Shown here: positions 9,139 through 17,871 of the stretch, piece after piece
Position numbering within the stretch: the first letter of the stretch is position 1
Layout of the letters: every line of letters begins with the position of its first letter
NCBI RefSeq assembly: GCF_007746795.1
Contig: NZ_CP036343.1
Coordinates: 4,501,357-4,565,356, forward strand
Direction: 5' to 3'
Length of the DNA: 64,000 nucleotides
Origin: Gimesia algae
Lineage (GTDB): Bacteria; Planctomycetota; Planctomycetia; Planctomycetales; Planctomycetaceae
Position numbers and translations under genes: made by a program
The notes under the pieces: generated by a model
What the model was told of the DNA's origin: nothing
The model's database searches: none
The model's input: only the letters and a program-made list of their open reading frames with translations

Positions 9139-10587
9139 TCAAGTGAGTCCAGCGATTGGCTCACCTTCATAAATGAAGTGCGGACGGTCGACATCATCGT
9201 GCCAATAGGCCGTTTGTGGAAGTCCTAACGCACGATAAATGGTTGCAGCAAAATTTTCCGGTTTCTGTGGTTGATCGATGGGAAAGCCGCCAATTTTATC
9301 CGTCGTTCCAATCACACGCCCCCCTTTCACACCGCCGCCGGCAAAGAAGACCGACTGAGTCGCCCCCCAGTGATCGCGGCCTGGTCGGGCATAAACTTTC
9401 GCGAGTTGAGAAATCTTGGGAGTCCGTCCGAATTCGCTGCACATTACCACCAGCGTATCTTTAAGCCGGCCGCTGGCCTCCAGATCATCCAGTAAAGCGG
9501 AGACGGCCCGGTCGGTCGGTGGCAACAGTTTATCTTTAAGATGTGGGAAAATATTGCCATGTGTATCCCACGATTCATTATTCCCCATGTTGACCTGCAC
9601 CAGATTGACGCCCGTTTCCACCAGACGTCGCGCCATCAACAGAGACCAGCCAAATGAATTCTTGCCGTAACGTTCCTGAACTTTATCATCTGCATGGGTC
9701 ACATCCATCGCATTATGGACTTTATCATCATTGAGTAATGAAATGGCAGCGCTGCGATAACGGTCAAAGCTTTCAACCTGTCCGGCGATATCGAGGACTT
9801 CACGCTGCTTTCCCAACTCCTTGAGTAAACCAAGCCGGTTACCCATGCGTTTCTGGGTCATGCCTTGAGAGAGTTTCAAATGGGGGGTCTGGAATACCCG
9901 GTTATCGCTGCCCCCCCGTTGCTGATGGTCGAAGGCATATTCCGGAAACGCACCGTAAGACTGCACATGAAATGGCGACGCTTCGATGAACCAGGGATCA
10001 CGGTTGGAACCCATTCTGCCAGCAAACTGTCCCGGGACGACACGCCCCGTGCGGTGTATGATCTTATCTGGCAGTACGATCGCCGGCGGCAGGTTCGTAC
10101 GCGGACGGATGACATCACCGGCGATTGCTGCAATCGAAGGATGATCGGTATTCATCGGACGGCTGGGATTAAAACCAACAGGCACATCAGAGCGACCGGT
10201 GAGCATGATATGATGGCCCATCGAATGCTCATTCGTACCATGCGAAAGAGTGCGACAGACCGACCAGAGATGACTCCGTTTCGCCAGCATCGGCAGATGT
10301 TCTGAAATCTGCAGGCCGGGAGTTTTTGTTGAGATCGGATTGAACTCTCCGCGGACCTCGGCACTCGCCTCCGGTTTCAAATCGAAACTTTCGTGTTGCG
10401 AGAGGCCACCCGAGAGAAAAATGAAGATACACGACTTCGCGGTTCGAAGTTTGGTAGGGGCTGCCGCTTCTGCGCGGAACGCGTCCAGATGGTTCATTCC
10501 AAAACCAAGCAGGCTGATCGAACCCACTTCCAATGCCGTTCGGCGGGACATGGCAGGATGGTGGGCAGGAATATTCGCAGGCATCAT
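9139..10587 (-). CDS. DUF1501 family exported protein
   Basis: 482 residues. The N-terminus has a twin-arginine type signal (MSRRTALEVGSISLLGFG, Arg pair near residues 15-16). The body has the DUF1501 signatures: IFLSGGLSQHESFDLKP near residue 55, MCSEFGRTPKI near residue 380 and GRDHWGATQS near residue 400. DUF1501 belongs to the alkaline phosphatase/sulfatase fold; the Asp/His/Glu residues in these motifs are the likely metal ligands. Substrate unknown. In planctomycetes it usually follows a DUF1549/DUF1553 cytochrome-like gene, but here it stands alone. The ATG at 10587 is preceded by AGGAG at a good distance, which fixes the start. Confidence 0.92.
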   Translation of the reverse strand: MMPANIPAHHPAMSRRTALEVGSISLLGFGMNHLDAFRAEAAAPTKLRTAKSCIFIFLSGGLSQHESFDLKPEASAEVRGEFNPISTKTPGLQISEHLPMLAKRSHLWSVCRTLSHGTNEHSMGHHIMLTGRSDVPVGFNPSRPMNTDHPSIAAIAGDVIRPRTNLPPAIVLPDKIIHRTGRVVPGQFAGRMGSNRDPWFIEASPFHVQSYGAFPEYAFDHQQRGGSDNRVFQTPHLKLSQGMTQKRMGNRLGLLKELGKQREVLDIAGQVESFDRYRSAAISLLNDDKVHNAMDVTHADDKVQERYGKNSFGWSLLMARRLVETGVNLVQVNMGNNESWDTHGNIFPHLKDKLLPPTDRAVSALLDDLEASGRLKDTLVVMCSEFGRTPKISQLAKVYARPGRDHWGATQSVFFAGGGVKGGRVIGTTDKIGGFPIDQPQKPENFAATIYRALGLPQTAYWHDDVDRPHFIYEGEPIAGLT

Positions 10588-11059
10588 GACTCTCCTGAAT
10601 TCAAGAGACGAAACGTTAAGCGTAAGCAGTTATCTTAATGTACCTTACATATTCACATCAATATAATCTAATGTGATAGTGAGTAAAAGTCCAATTGAAA
10701 TAAAGTATCGGTGGAGGATGAGTTTTTTGACCGCAGACATACCGGCAGCTGATGGCATATTTGAATTTTTTCAGGCCTTGAATAACTGTGATTTCAGCAG
10801 AATGAGATCAAATCAGGAAAACACACTTCAAATTCTGATTGACGATCGACGATACCGTATATATGCTTTTTGCTAACTGATTCCCTCCCCATTCACTAGG
10901 TGGTGGCCGCGTGTGGCTCGCTGAAGGAAGTCACGTTGAAAATTTAATTTGCTGTTTTCTTCTTAAGACCTGTATTGGAATCCGGGTCTGATTCTCAAGG
11001 ATGATTGTGGGCTCTGTTTGCGCCCCCAACGCGCACCGTGATGCGCACAGGAGAAACCA
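10588..11059. promoter_or_regulatory. Intergenic region between divergent DUF1501 and LexA-like genes
   Basis: 472 bases. It holds a possible sigma-70 type promoter reading right: TTGACG at 10839-10844, 17-base spacer, TATGCT at 10862-10867. The spacer starts in the near-tandem GACGATC/GACGATA. A GCGCA/TGCGC inverted repeat lies at 11031-11046, right before the AGGAG ribosome site (11049-11053) of the gene at 11060. A 67-codon reading frame at 10673-10876 has no recognisable features and I do not call it. Promoter assignment is by eye. Confidence 0.35.
11031..11046 (+). promoter_or_regulatory. Inverted repeat before the LexA-like gene
   Basis: GCGCA, six-base spacer CCGTGA, TGCGC. It ends two bases before the AGGAG ribosome site of the winged-helix protein at 11060. 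It could be an autoregulatory operator or a small hairpin limiting translation. Role is inference. Confidence 0.35.
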
Positions 11060-11347
11060 ATGAACCAGTATCTGACCGATCGACAACAGAAAATTCTGGA
11101 CTATATTACCCGCGAAATTGATCGCTCGGGTAACGCTCCCAACACAGAACAGATTGCCTCGGAATTTGAAATCCCCTCGCTCAACCGGGTCACTCAATAC
11201 CTGCACGCCCTGGAAGGCAAAGGCTGGATTACCTGCAACGCCTCTCCGCAAGGTGGAATTACCCTGGTGGAAAACAGCAATCAATACCGACTTGCCGTTT
11301 GTGGCGACGTCGTAGACCGCCGGGTCGCCTTCAAAAAAAGATCCTGA
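11060..11347 (+). CDS. LexA-type winged-helix DNA-binding protein, no peptidase domain
   Basis: 95 residues. The sequence LTDRQQKILDYITREI at residues 5-20, followed by a short helix pair and HALEGKGWITCNASPQGGI, matches the N-terminal DNA-binding domain of LexA (LT.RQ..iLd.I...i, then .hl..LE.KG.I). Full LexA is about 200 residues with a Ser/Lys autopeptidase domain; that part is absent, so this protein cannot self-cleave in the known way. Recognition helix sequence SLNRVTQYLHAL differs from typical LexA. It is probably a small transcription regulator. ATG 11060 has AGGAG six bases upstream. It stands alone, with DUF1501 genes on either side. Confidence 0.75.
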   Translation: MNQYLTDRQQKILDYITREIDRSGNAPNTEQIASEFEIPSLNRVTQYLHALEGKGWITCNASPQGGITLVENSNQYRLAVCGDVVDRRVAFKKRS

Positions 11348-11531
11348 AATCTCCGTGTAACAGGGAAATTCTGGTCTCCCGTAGTCGATGCCTGTTTCCT
11401 CCATGAGGAGTACAGACAGGGTCTAAGTTCATGACGACAGGAATAATGAAGCTGGCTCCCGATAATTTCTTAATTTTCCTTTCATTTTAGCCGATTCTTC
11501 TATTCAAACCTGTCTCATGCAGGTACGCTTA

Positions 11532-11537
11532 TATAAT
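11532..11537 (+). promoter_or_regulatory. Possible -10 box upstream of DUF1501 gene
   Basis: A perfect TATAAT 63 bases before the ATG at 11601. No convincing -35 lies 16-18 bases upstream, but a small dyad ACCTG-N7-CAGGT (11508-11524) does. Weak call. Confidence 0.3.
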
Positions 11538-11600
11538 AGACAAGCCCTTTTTAAGCCTCGAGTTAAAAACTGTTTCATCTTATCGGAAGGCTCTTAATAG

Positions 11601-12947
11601 ATGCTCAGGATTGAAGATCAATCGATTCGATTATGCGACCGGATGCCGCGACGTTCTTTCATGCAGATTGGCGGTCTCGCCATGGGCGGGCTCTCTCTGC
11701 CTCAGATTTTGAAAGCGCAGGAAGAAAGCGGAAAACGATCTTCCCATAAAGCAGTTATTATGATTTTCCTGGCAGGCGGTCCTCCCCATCAGGATATGTT
11801 CGATTTAAAACCGGACGCCCCCGATGAAATTCGTGGTGAATTTAAACCGATCAACACCAACGTGCCCGGGATTCAAATCAGCGAATTGATGCCGCGCGTC
11901 GCCGGTATGATGGATAAGTTTTCGATCATTCGCTCACTGGTCGGTGCGGAAGGTCGCCACGATTCGTTCGAGTGCTGTACCGGTCATCATTTCCGCAGCG
12001 CACAACCACAGGGGGGCTGGCCTTCCGTCGGATCGGCAATCTCTAAAGTCAAAGGTCCGGTCAATCCCACGGTTCCCTCTTACATCGACCTGTCCCACAC
12101 GATGGCGCACAACCCCTGGAACATTAAAGGTTCTGGTTTCCTGGGACTGGAACATGCACCGTTTCGTCCAGACGGCGATGTGATGGAGAACATGACGCTC
12201 AACTCCATTTCCAATACGCGTCTCACTGAGCGCGCCAGTCTGTTAAATAACCTGGATCGCTTCCGCCGCGTTTCAGAGACAAAACTGACTGATGGTACAT
12301 ACGATGGCTACACGAAGCAGGCACTGGAAGTTCTTTCCTCATCCCGACTGGTCGAGGCGTTGAACCTCGAAAAAGAAGACCCCAAAGTCCGGGCCCGTTA
12401 TGGGAAAGACGACCCCAAAGTTTTGAAGTACCCGCTGGAAATGGGATACCAGGCGATTATGTCCCGTTTTCTGCTGGCACGCCGGGCGGTAGAAGCGGGG
12501 GCACGCTGCGTGACCTGTAGCTTCGCCCATTTCGACTGGCACGGCAATAATTTTGGCTATGCCCGCAGTGTGATCCCCCTGCTCGATCAGGGAGTCGCTG
12601 CTTTAGTGGAAGACCTGCATGAGCGAGGCATGGATAAAGATGTCACCGTTCTGGTCTGGGGTGAATTTGGACGCACGCCTAAAATTAATAAGAAGGCGGG
12701 ACGCGATCATTGGCCGCGCGTGCATGCTGCCCTCATGGCAGGTGGCGGTATGAAAACCGGACAGGTCATCGGTTCAACGAACCGCCTGGGCGAAGAAGCC
12801 GTCGACCGTCCCGTACATATGCAGGAAGTCTTTGCGACCCTGTACCACAATCTGGGTATCGATGTCGCCTCGACAACCATCGAAGACAACAATGGTCGTC
12901 CCCAGTACCTGATTGATGAACAGACCCCGATCCACGAACTGGTATAG
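11601..12947 (+). CDS. DUF1501 family exported protein (second)
   Basis: 448 residues. Twin-arginine type signal (CDRMPRRSFMQIGGLAMGG, Arg pair near 17-18). DUF1501 signatures are MIFLAGGPPHQDMFDLKP near residue 54, VWGEFGRTPKI near residue 352 and GRDHWPRVHAALMAGGG near residue 368. The fold is related to alkaline phosphatase/sulfatases, with likely metal ligands in those motifs. It is clearly a paralogue of the protein at 9139-10587 but diverged. Like that one, it has no DUF1549/DUF1553 partner next to it. A convergent DUF1559 gene ends 41 bases downstream. Confidence 0.92.
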   Translation: MLRIEDQSIRLCDRMPRRSFMQIGGLAMGGLSLPQILKAQEESGKRSSHKAVIMIFLAGGPPHQDMFDLKPDAPDEIRGEFKPINTNVPGIQISELMPRVAGMMDKFSIIRSLVGAEGRHDSFECCTGHHFRSAQPQGGWPSVGSAISKVKGPVNPTVPSYIDLSHTMAHNPWNIKGSGFLGLEHAPFRPDGDVMENMTLNSISNTRLTERASLLNNLDRFRRVSETKLTDGTYDGYTKQALEVLSSSRLVEALNLEKEDPKVRARYGKDDPKVLKYPLEMGYQAIMSRFLLARRAVEAGARCVTCSFAHFDWHGNNFGYARSVIPLLDQGVAALVEDLHERGMDKDVTVLVWGEFGRTPKINKKAGRDHWPRVHAALMAGGGMKTGQVIGSTNRLGEEAVDRPVHMQEVFATLYHNLGIDVASTTIEDNNGRPQYLIDEQTPIHELV

Positions 12948-12988
12948 ATTACCCAAACTCGGAATATCAGGCCGATCTCAGTCAACGG

Positions 12989-13978
12989 TCAGGGGACAAA
13001 TTTTGTTGTTTCACCTCCGTCAGCCGTTCCCAGTTCCAGGTAGACTCGGGAACTCATGTTTTCACTGAGAAAGTGGACGGAACCATCAGCGAAACCGAAG
13101 TGAGCGCCCCCGGTGTGATCACTGCCGGCAGACTGATAGAAGTTGTTATTGAATCCGCCAGCGGTACCGCCTGATATTCCAGTGTCAAACATGTTTCCCA
13201 CGCCACCAGCGGCCCAACTATCCTGACTTGTTTTGGGTGCGGTTGAGCCGTGCAATTTCTGTACTTCCCCGCTCATGATCGTGTTTGAAGCTCCATCATC
13301 GATATCACGCAACGCGGTGTCACTGTTGACAGAAAAAACTCCCAGAAAAGCACCGGTGCCTCCACCAAAAGTGCCAATCAACGCATCCGTACGGTGTGTG
13401 AGATGAATCAGGTCTCCATCGGCCCAGCCGTTCCCACCTCCCATACAGACCCCGTAATCAGAGCCTCCTTTTGTAAAACGATTGGAGGGTGGCGTACTGG
13501 TTCCCGGATTTTCTCCGATCGTAATTTTCTCATCTACTTTGCGGACTTTACTCCGCCGCGTCGGACAGTAAAACACAGGGATATTATTTTCTGCAGCAGA
13601 CCGGTTCCCAATCACATTCGTATTAAAATCCCATTGATTATAGATGTTGGCCTGATCCACCAGGGGGAGGATCTGCAGCATCCAGCTCGTACCATGCAGA
13701 CCGGCTCCAGTGGTATTCCCAGCATCACCCCAGACATTGTATGCGGTCGATGTTGCCGTTGTCGCAATGGCTCCCGGGGGAAATACGCCATGAATTTCAT
13801 GGTAATTGTGTAGCGCCAGGCTGACCTGTTTCAGATTATTTTTGCAGGTACTGCGGCGGGCCGCTTCCCGTGCCTGTTGTACTGCAGGCAGCAGAAGTGC
13901 AATCAGTATGGCGATAATGGCAATCACCACCAGTAACTCGATCAAAGTAAAACCCTGTATTCTGTTCCGATAGCGCAT
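12989..13978 (-). CDS. DUF1559 pseudopilin-like protein
   Basis: 329 residues. It begins with a type IV prepilin signal, [20 protein letters not shown] (Gly-Phe cleavage site near residues 9-10, Glu at +5), with a hydrophobic helix and then the family segment [16 protein letters not shown]. The C-terminal region carries the H-x9-DG type motif, DHTGGAHFGFADGSVHFLSE. DUF1559 proteins are greatly expanded in planctomycetes and are thought to be pseudopilin-like surface or secretion components; individual functions are not known. Closely similar over its full length to the protein at 14690-15721, so the pair arose by duplication. Last gene of a three-gene minus-strand cluster. Confidence 0.93.
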   Translation of the reverse strand: MRYRNRIQGFTLIELLVVIAIIAILIALLLPAVQQAREAARRSTCKNNLKQVSLALHNYHEIHGVFPPGAIATTATSTAYNVWGDAGNTTGAGLHGTSWMLQILPLVDQANIYNQWDFNTNVIGNRSAAENNIPVFYCPTRRSKVRKVDEKITIGENPGTSTPPSNRFTKGGSDYGVCMGGGNGWADGDLIHLTHRTDALIGTFGGGTGAFLGVFSVNSDTALRDIDDGASNTIMSGEVQKLHGSTAPKTSQDSWAAGGVGNMFDTGISGGTAGGFNNNFYQSAGSDHTGGAHFGFADGSVHFLSENMSSRVYLELGTADGGETTKFVP

Positions 13979-14135
13979 CAGAGGGCCCTTTATCAGATAA
14001 TAGAAATGAAGATAGTATGAAATGAATTATCCAGAGCGCATTACTTTTCAGCGCGTCTCTCCTGCGATTCTATGTGGCTTCAATACCTCTGAAGACGCGA
14101 CAGTAAACCTGAGTGCAGGCTGAAGCAAGCCACGA

Positions 14136-14160
14136 CACTGTGGTTGTTTCAACCACAGTG
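14136..14160 (-). terminator. Strong hairpin downstream of lipoprotein gene
   Basis: Perfect 11-base stem CACTGTGGTTG / CAACCACAGTG with a three-base loop. It lies 40 bases after the stop of the gene ending at 14200 and before the second DUF1559 gene. No T-run follows on either strand, so it may be a terminator without a U-tract or an RNA-stability element. Confidence 0.5.
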
Positions 14161-14199
14161 CGCGAATAATGACTCGAATTCAGTCTTGCAGTCTCCTGG

Positions 14200-14586
14200 C
14201 TAATTTTCTGTCAAATCAAAATTGATTTCATTTGGCCCGGCTTTGACAACTGCCGTCAATTCCGTTTCGTCGCTGTAATTTGGCGGTATCGTTTCTTTTT
14301 CATCAACGAGTTTGCTGATCACCACTTTATGGTTCCCGATAGCCGCCCCCTTTTCATCACGTATATAAGTTAATTCATAATTTCCATCACTGTCTGTTGT
14401 GCCGGAAGAACCACGTATTGTCTCTGGCATAAATGTCACGTTGGCATCAGCCAATGGTGCCCCATCCAATGTCACCTTGCCTTTCACCTGCCCTAACGGT
14501 GGTGCATCGCTGCCACCGCAGGCTGACAGACTAACCAGTAATCCCAGACAGAGGACAACAGAACCGACGACTCGCATATGTTGCAT
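14200..14586 (-). CDS. Small lipoprotein with carboxypeptidase-regulatory-like domain
   Basis: 128 residues from ATG 14586, which has AAGGA ten bases upstream; an alternative ATG lies three codons later. Signal peptide with lipobox LSACG puts the lipidated Cys near residue 24. The mature part reads GQVKGKVTLDGAPLADANVTF, then TDSDGNYEL and KVVISK, which is the beta-sandwich of carboxypeptidase regulatory/transthyretin-like domains. In planctomycetes such small lipoproteins regularly sit beside DUF1559 genes, as here between two of them. Probably an outer-membrane or periplasmic binding or structural partner; exact role unknown. Confidence 0.85.
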   Translation of the reverse strand: MQHMRVVGSVVLCLGLLVSLSACGGSDAPPLGQVKGKVTLDGAPLADANVTFMPETIRGSSGTTDSDGNYELTYIRDEKGAAIGNHKVVISKLVDEKETIPPNYSDETELTAVVKAGPNEINFDLTEN

Positions 14587-14632
14587 GCTGATAATATCCT
14601 TAAGATCATATTGAAGACATGTTTGCAGGAAG

Positions 14633-14668
14633 AAGGCAGACAGGAAGCCAGTTCCTCCTGTCTGCCTT
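14633..14668 (-). terminator. Intercistronic hairpin in DUF1559 cluster
   Basis: Perfect 13-base stem AAGGCAGACAGGA / TCCTGTCTGCCTT with a ten-base loop, between the first DUF1559 gene (stop at 14690) and the lipoprotein gene (start 14586). No clear U-tract follows, so partial termination or protection of the upstream mRNA from 3' decay is likelier than full termination. Confidence 0.55.
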
Positions 14669-14689
14669 TGTGTGATAGCGATCCCTGAT

Positions 14690-15721
14690 TTAAAATTCAC
14701 CAGGAATCTTATCGCCGTCAGCGGTACCAATCCGGTTGAAAGTCCGGTTATCAATATTTTCGCTGATGAACCGTACGGACCCGTCGGCTAAACCGAAATG
14801 AGCGCCCCCTTCATGGTCGCTCCCAGGGGCTTCGTACTGACCACCATTGATGCCCTGGTTATTACCACTGCCATTTTCGGAACTGCTACCGGCAGTGTCG
14901 GTGTCGAAAATGTTGGCGACCCCACCGGCGGACCAGCTGTCGAGGCTCAGACTGGCATCGTTCCCGCGTAAGCGCTGCATTTCCCCTGTCATCAGGGTAT
15001 TGGTGGTTCCATCTTTGATGTCACGCATTTGCGTATCACCGTTCGGATAGAAGATACCCAGATGGCCTCCTGAGAGTGTTCCCATCCATTCACCGCTGGC
15101 ACCCACACCTAAAGATTCATGCCCGGTGCCGGAAAAACCATCACCGAATCCGTTACCGGCGCCTTTACATCCGCCGTAATCAGTGCCCCCCTTTTCAAAT
15201 GCATTATTGATTGTCGTGGAGCCGGGGGATTCATCCAGTTGAAGTTTTGCATCAACCTTACGAACCTTGCTACGACGTGAGGGACAATAGAAGATGGGGA
15301 TATCCACTTCCGCAACAGCCCGGTTTCCCATCACATTGGTATTGAAATTCCATTTATTATATGTATTTGCCTGATCAACAAAGGGTAAGATCTGGAGCAT
15401 CCAGCTGGTTCCATGCGTTCCTACTCCGCTGGTATTCCCTGCTTCCATCCACTCACGCCAGCGCACTGTGTTACCACTGCCACCATTGGTCAGTGTGACA
15501 ATTGAGCCGGGGGGGAAAGCACCATGTGTTTCATGATAGTTGTGGAGTCCCAGTCCGAGTTGTTTCAGATTGTTCTTGCAGGTACTCCGCCGCGCCGCTT
15601 CGCGTGCCGATTGCACAGCCGGTAACAGCAAGGCAATCAGGATCGCGATAATCGCAATCACGACCAGCAACTCAATCAGCGTAAATCCCGCTTTCTGTCG
15701 ATGACCTGTATTGTTTTTCAT
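14690..15721 (-). CDS. DUF1559 pseudopilin-like protein (second copy)
   Basis: 343 residues from ATG 15721, which has GGAGAG four bases upstream; the longer frame to 15769 is not needed. The prepilin signal [20 protein letters not shown] is followed by [16 protein letters not shown]. The C-terminus has [20 protein letters not shown], the family H-x9-DG motif. It shares long stretches with the 12989-13978 protein, for example [24 protein letters not shown] and GGTDYG, so the two are recent-looking paralogues. First gene of the minus-strand cluster, with a leader of about 220 bases if the promoter at 15955-15982 is used. Confidence 0.93.
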   Translation of the reverse strand: MKNNTGHRQKAGFTLIELLVVIAIIAILIALLLPAVQSAREAARRSTCKNNLKQLGLGLHNYHETHGAFPPGSIVTLTNGGSGNTVRWREWMEAGNTSGVGTHGTSWMLQILPFVDQANTYNKWNFNTNVMGNRAVAEVDIPIFYCPSRRSKVRKVDAKLQLDESPGSTTINNAFEKGGTDYGGCKGAGNGFGDGFSGTGHESLGVGASGEWMGTLSGGHLGIFYPNGDTQMRDIKDGTTNTLMTGEMQRLRGNDASLSLDSWSAGGVANIFDTDTAGSSSENGSGNNQGINGGQYEAPGSDHEGGAHFGLADGSVRFISENIDNRTFNRIGTADGDKIPGEF

Positions 15722-15954
15722 AATACTCTCCAGCACGTTTAAAAAAGAATTGAATAAAAAAAGAAACACATAGTTTGCCTCATAAACATCCAGCCCATGA
15801 GGAAATTGAAACGAACCCCGTTCCTGAAGTGCTCATAAAAGATCGATGAGAAAAGACTGCGATGATAGATGTGATTCAAACAGTCAGACAAAATGACCGA
15901 CCAGACAGAGACACTGGTAGAAATGCACTATTTTTCTACAAACCCTGTTCACTT

Positions 15955-15982
15955 ATTTAATCAATCAGTTTTGATTTGTCAA
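15955..15982 (-). promoter_or_regulatory. Candidate promoter of the DUF1559 cluster
   Basis: On the minus strand: TTGACA (15977-15982), 16-base spacer, TTAAAT (15955-15960). The -35 is perfect and the -10 matches four of six. It would give a leader of roughly 225 bases before ATG 15721. Confidence 0.45.
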
Positions 15983-16224
15983 AATAATTCGCCCTGCACG
16001 ACTTAACTTACTCAATATTCAGCACTTAATAAAACTTAATAAGTACTGATCCGTCCAAGGTCAACCCAGAACTCAACCTGTACAAGATGGCTACTCATTT
16101 CAGCGTAAAGCGATAGCAGATAGATAGTTTTGTGAATTCCCTATTAACACCGTCTGGCCATCATGTAGTATTTGACCACCTTCCCAGTGTCCCGATAGCA
16201 AAGTTTCTGATTTTCCGTATCTCA

Positions 16225-16249
16225 AGTGATGATTCCTGAAATCATCACT
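16225..16249 (+). repeat. Perfect inverted repeat in intergenic region
   Basis: AGTGATGATT, five-base loop CCTGA, AATCATCACT: a ten-base perfect stem. No T-run directly follows. Could be an operator or the end of an unannotated RNA. Confidence 0.45.
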
Positions 16250-16358
16250 CACCGCGGTTTTCTAAATGTCCAGATCCATAACGGAGCAGTTCCCAGCAGA
16301 ATCACAGACTCTTTTCCCAATCTTTATACGTCCGCACTCAGCTCAAGATATAATCGGG

Positions 16359-16383
16359 ATGTTGATTATTCATCAATCAACAT
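16359..16383 (+). repeat. Inverted repeat just after a TATAAT box
   Basis: ATGTTGATT, seven-base loop, AATCAACAT: a nine-base perfect stem starting five bases after TATAAT (16349-16354). If that box is the -10 of the gene at 16470, this dyad covers the transcription start and could be an operator. Confidence 0.4.
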
Positions 16384-16469
16384 TTAAAGTGACTGTAGAC
16401 TCCTGACTGAATCACTTCACAGGAGTATTGAACTTCAATTGCCGCCGCCCGGAAAAGGAACGTCAAACC

Positions 16470-17792
16470 ATGCTGACGCGTATTCTCGCTGTTGTAACTG
16501 CAATGCTGCTCATTGGATCGTCAACCGGTTTTGCAGAAGACTGGCCTCAATGGCTGGGCCCGGATCGTTCGAGTCAATGGAAGGCGTCTGAGATTGTCGA
16601 TGTCTTTCCTGAATCGGGTCTACAGGTGGAATGGCGAGCCCCCGTTGGATTAGGGTACAGTGGCCCCGCGGTGGTTGACGACAAAGTCTATGTCATGGAC
16701 TATCTGAAAAAGTCCGGGAAAGTCGAGAATAATCCAGGGGGGGCTTCCCGTCTGCAGGGCGAAGAACGCATCCTCTGCCTGTCCGCAGATACAGGGAAAG
16801 TCATCTGGGAATACAAGTATGACCGCCCTTACGATATTTCCTATGCAGCGGGTCCGCGCTGTACTCCCACAGTCGCAGCTGGCAAAGTCTATGCATTGGG
16901 AGCCGAGGGAAACCTGACCTGTCTGGATGCTGAAACAGGCAAGCTGATCTGGAAAAAAGATTTTCAGAAAGACTACCAGGCCAAATCACCTTTCTGGGGC
17001 CACGCCGCCAGCCCTCTGGTCGATGGCGATACGTTGTACTGCCTGGGCGGCGGCAAAGATTCCATCGCCGTCGCTTTTAATAAAGATACCGGCGAAGAAC
17101 TCTGGCACTCACTGGATCATACAGAAACTGGATACTGCCCTCCGACCCTGATTACCCATAATGGCACAAAACAACTGCTTATCTGGCATCCAGGTTCATT
17201 GAACTCCTTGAATCCTGCGACAGGTAAAGTCTTCTGGTCGCTCCCCCTCAAACCCGGTTATGGGATGTCGGTCACTGTCCCCCGGCAACAGGGAGACTAC
17301 TTGTATGTCTCCGCCATCGGCGACGAAGCCGCCTGGATCAAACTTTCGGGAGACACAAAACCTGCTGCAGAAGTTGTCTGGAAAGGGAAACCGAGATCCG
17401 CCCTGTTCTGTTGCAACAGCACTCCCTACATTGAAGGCGATACTGTTTACGGCAGTGATATTCAGTCGGGAGACTTTGTCGCTGTCAATCTGAAAGACGG
17501 CAGTCGCCGCTGGTCTACGAAAGAAGTCACAAATGCAGGCCGCCGTGATCGCCACGCGACCGCTTTTATTGTGAAACATGATGAGCATTTTTTCCTGTTC
17601 ACGGAAAAAGGGGATTTGATCCTCGCCGACCTCACACCGAAAGGTTACAAAGAAATCAGCCGTTTTCATGTCCTGGAACCAACGAATGAAGCCTTCGGCC
17701 GTTCCGTCGTCTGGAGCCACCCGGCGTTTGCCAACCAGTCGCTGTTCGCCCGCAATGACAAGGAACTGGTTCGCGTCAATCTTAAGAAATAA
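16470..17792 (+). CDS. Secreted PQQ-like beta-propeller protein
   Basis: 440 residues from ATG 16470 (AAGGA about nine bases upstream). Signal peptide at residues 1-22, ending before EDWPQWLGPDRSS, a very common N-terminus of planctomycete quinoprotein-like propellers. Repeated blades such as ILCLSADTGKVIWEYKY, LTCLDAETGKLIWKKDF and AVAFNKDTGEELW carry the tryptophan-docking pattern of PQQ-enzyme repeats (BamB/alcohol dehydrogenase-like). I see no clear PQQ or calcium ligand set, so enzyme activity is uncertain; a structural or binding role in the periplasm is as likely. Single gene with its own terminator. Confidence 0.88.
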   Translation: MLTRILAVVTAMLLIGSSTGFAEDWPQWLGPDRSSQWKASEIVDVFPESGLQVEWRAPVGLGYSGPAVVDDKVYVMDYLKKSGKVENNPGGASRLQGEERILCLSADTGKVIWEYKYDRPYDISYAAGPRCTPTVAAGKVYALGAEGNLTCLDAETGKLIWKKDFQKDYQAKSPFWGHAASPLVDGDTLYCLGGGKDSIAVAFNKDTGEELWHSLDHTETGYCPPTLITHNGTKQLLIWHPGSLNSLNPATGKVFWSLPLKPGYGMSVTVPRQQGDYLYVSAIGDEAAWIKLSGDTKPAAEVVWKGKPRSALFCCNSTPYIEGDTVYGSDIQSGDFVAVNLKDGSRRWSTKEVTNAGRRDRHATAFIVKHDEHFFLFTEKGDLILADLTPKGYKEISRFHVLEPTNEAFGRSVVWSHPAFANQSLFARNDKELVRVNLKK

Positions 17793-17811
17793 ACCGGATG
17801 CCGTGTACCTC

Positions 17812-17848
17812 CCTCTGGTCAGGCAGGCACCATGACCAGAGGGTTTTC
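17812..17848 (+). terminator. Rho-independent terminator after propeller gene
   Basis: 11-base perfect stem CCCTCTGGTCA / TGACCAGAGGG with an 11-base loop, followed by TTTT. It lies between two convergent genes and serves the plus-strand gene. Confidence 0.75.
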
Positions 17849-17871
17849 GCGATCGGGTTTCAGTTAAAATC

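Larger units (their letters stand above)
15722..16469. other. 748-base intergenic region with promoter and palindromes
   Basis: No convincing gene. It contains the candidate minus-strand promoter for the DUF1559 cluster (15955-15982), a 10-base direct repeat ACTTAATAAA at 16024 and 16034, a perfect 10-base-stem hairpin at 16225-16249, a TATAAT at 16349-16354 and a 9-base-stem hairpin at 16359-16383, both in front of the gene at 16470. The region is AT-rich relative to its surroundings. A small RNA is possible but unproven. Confidence 0.5.

Noticed and set aside
10673..10876. 67-codon plus-strand frame upstream of the LexA-like gene
   Set aside because: GTG start without a ribosome site, low-complexity-free but feature-less protein, and it spans a candidate promoter. 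No support for coding.
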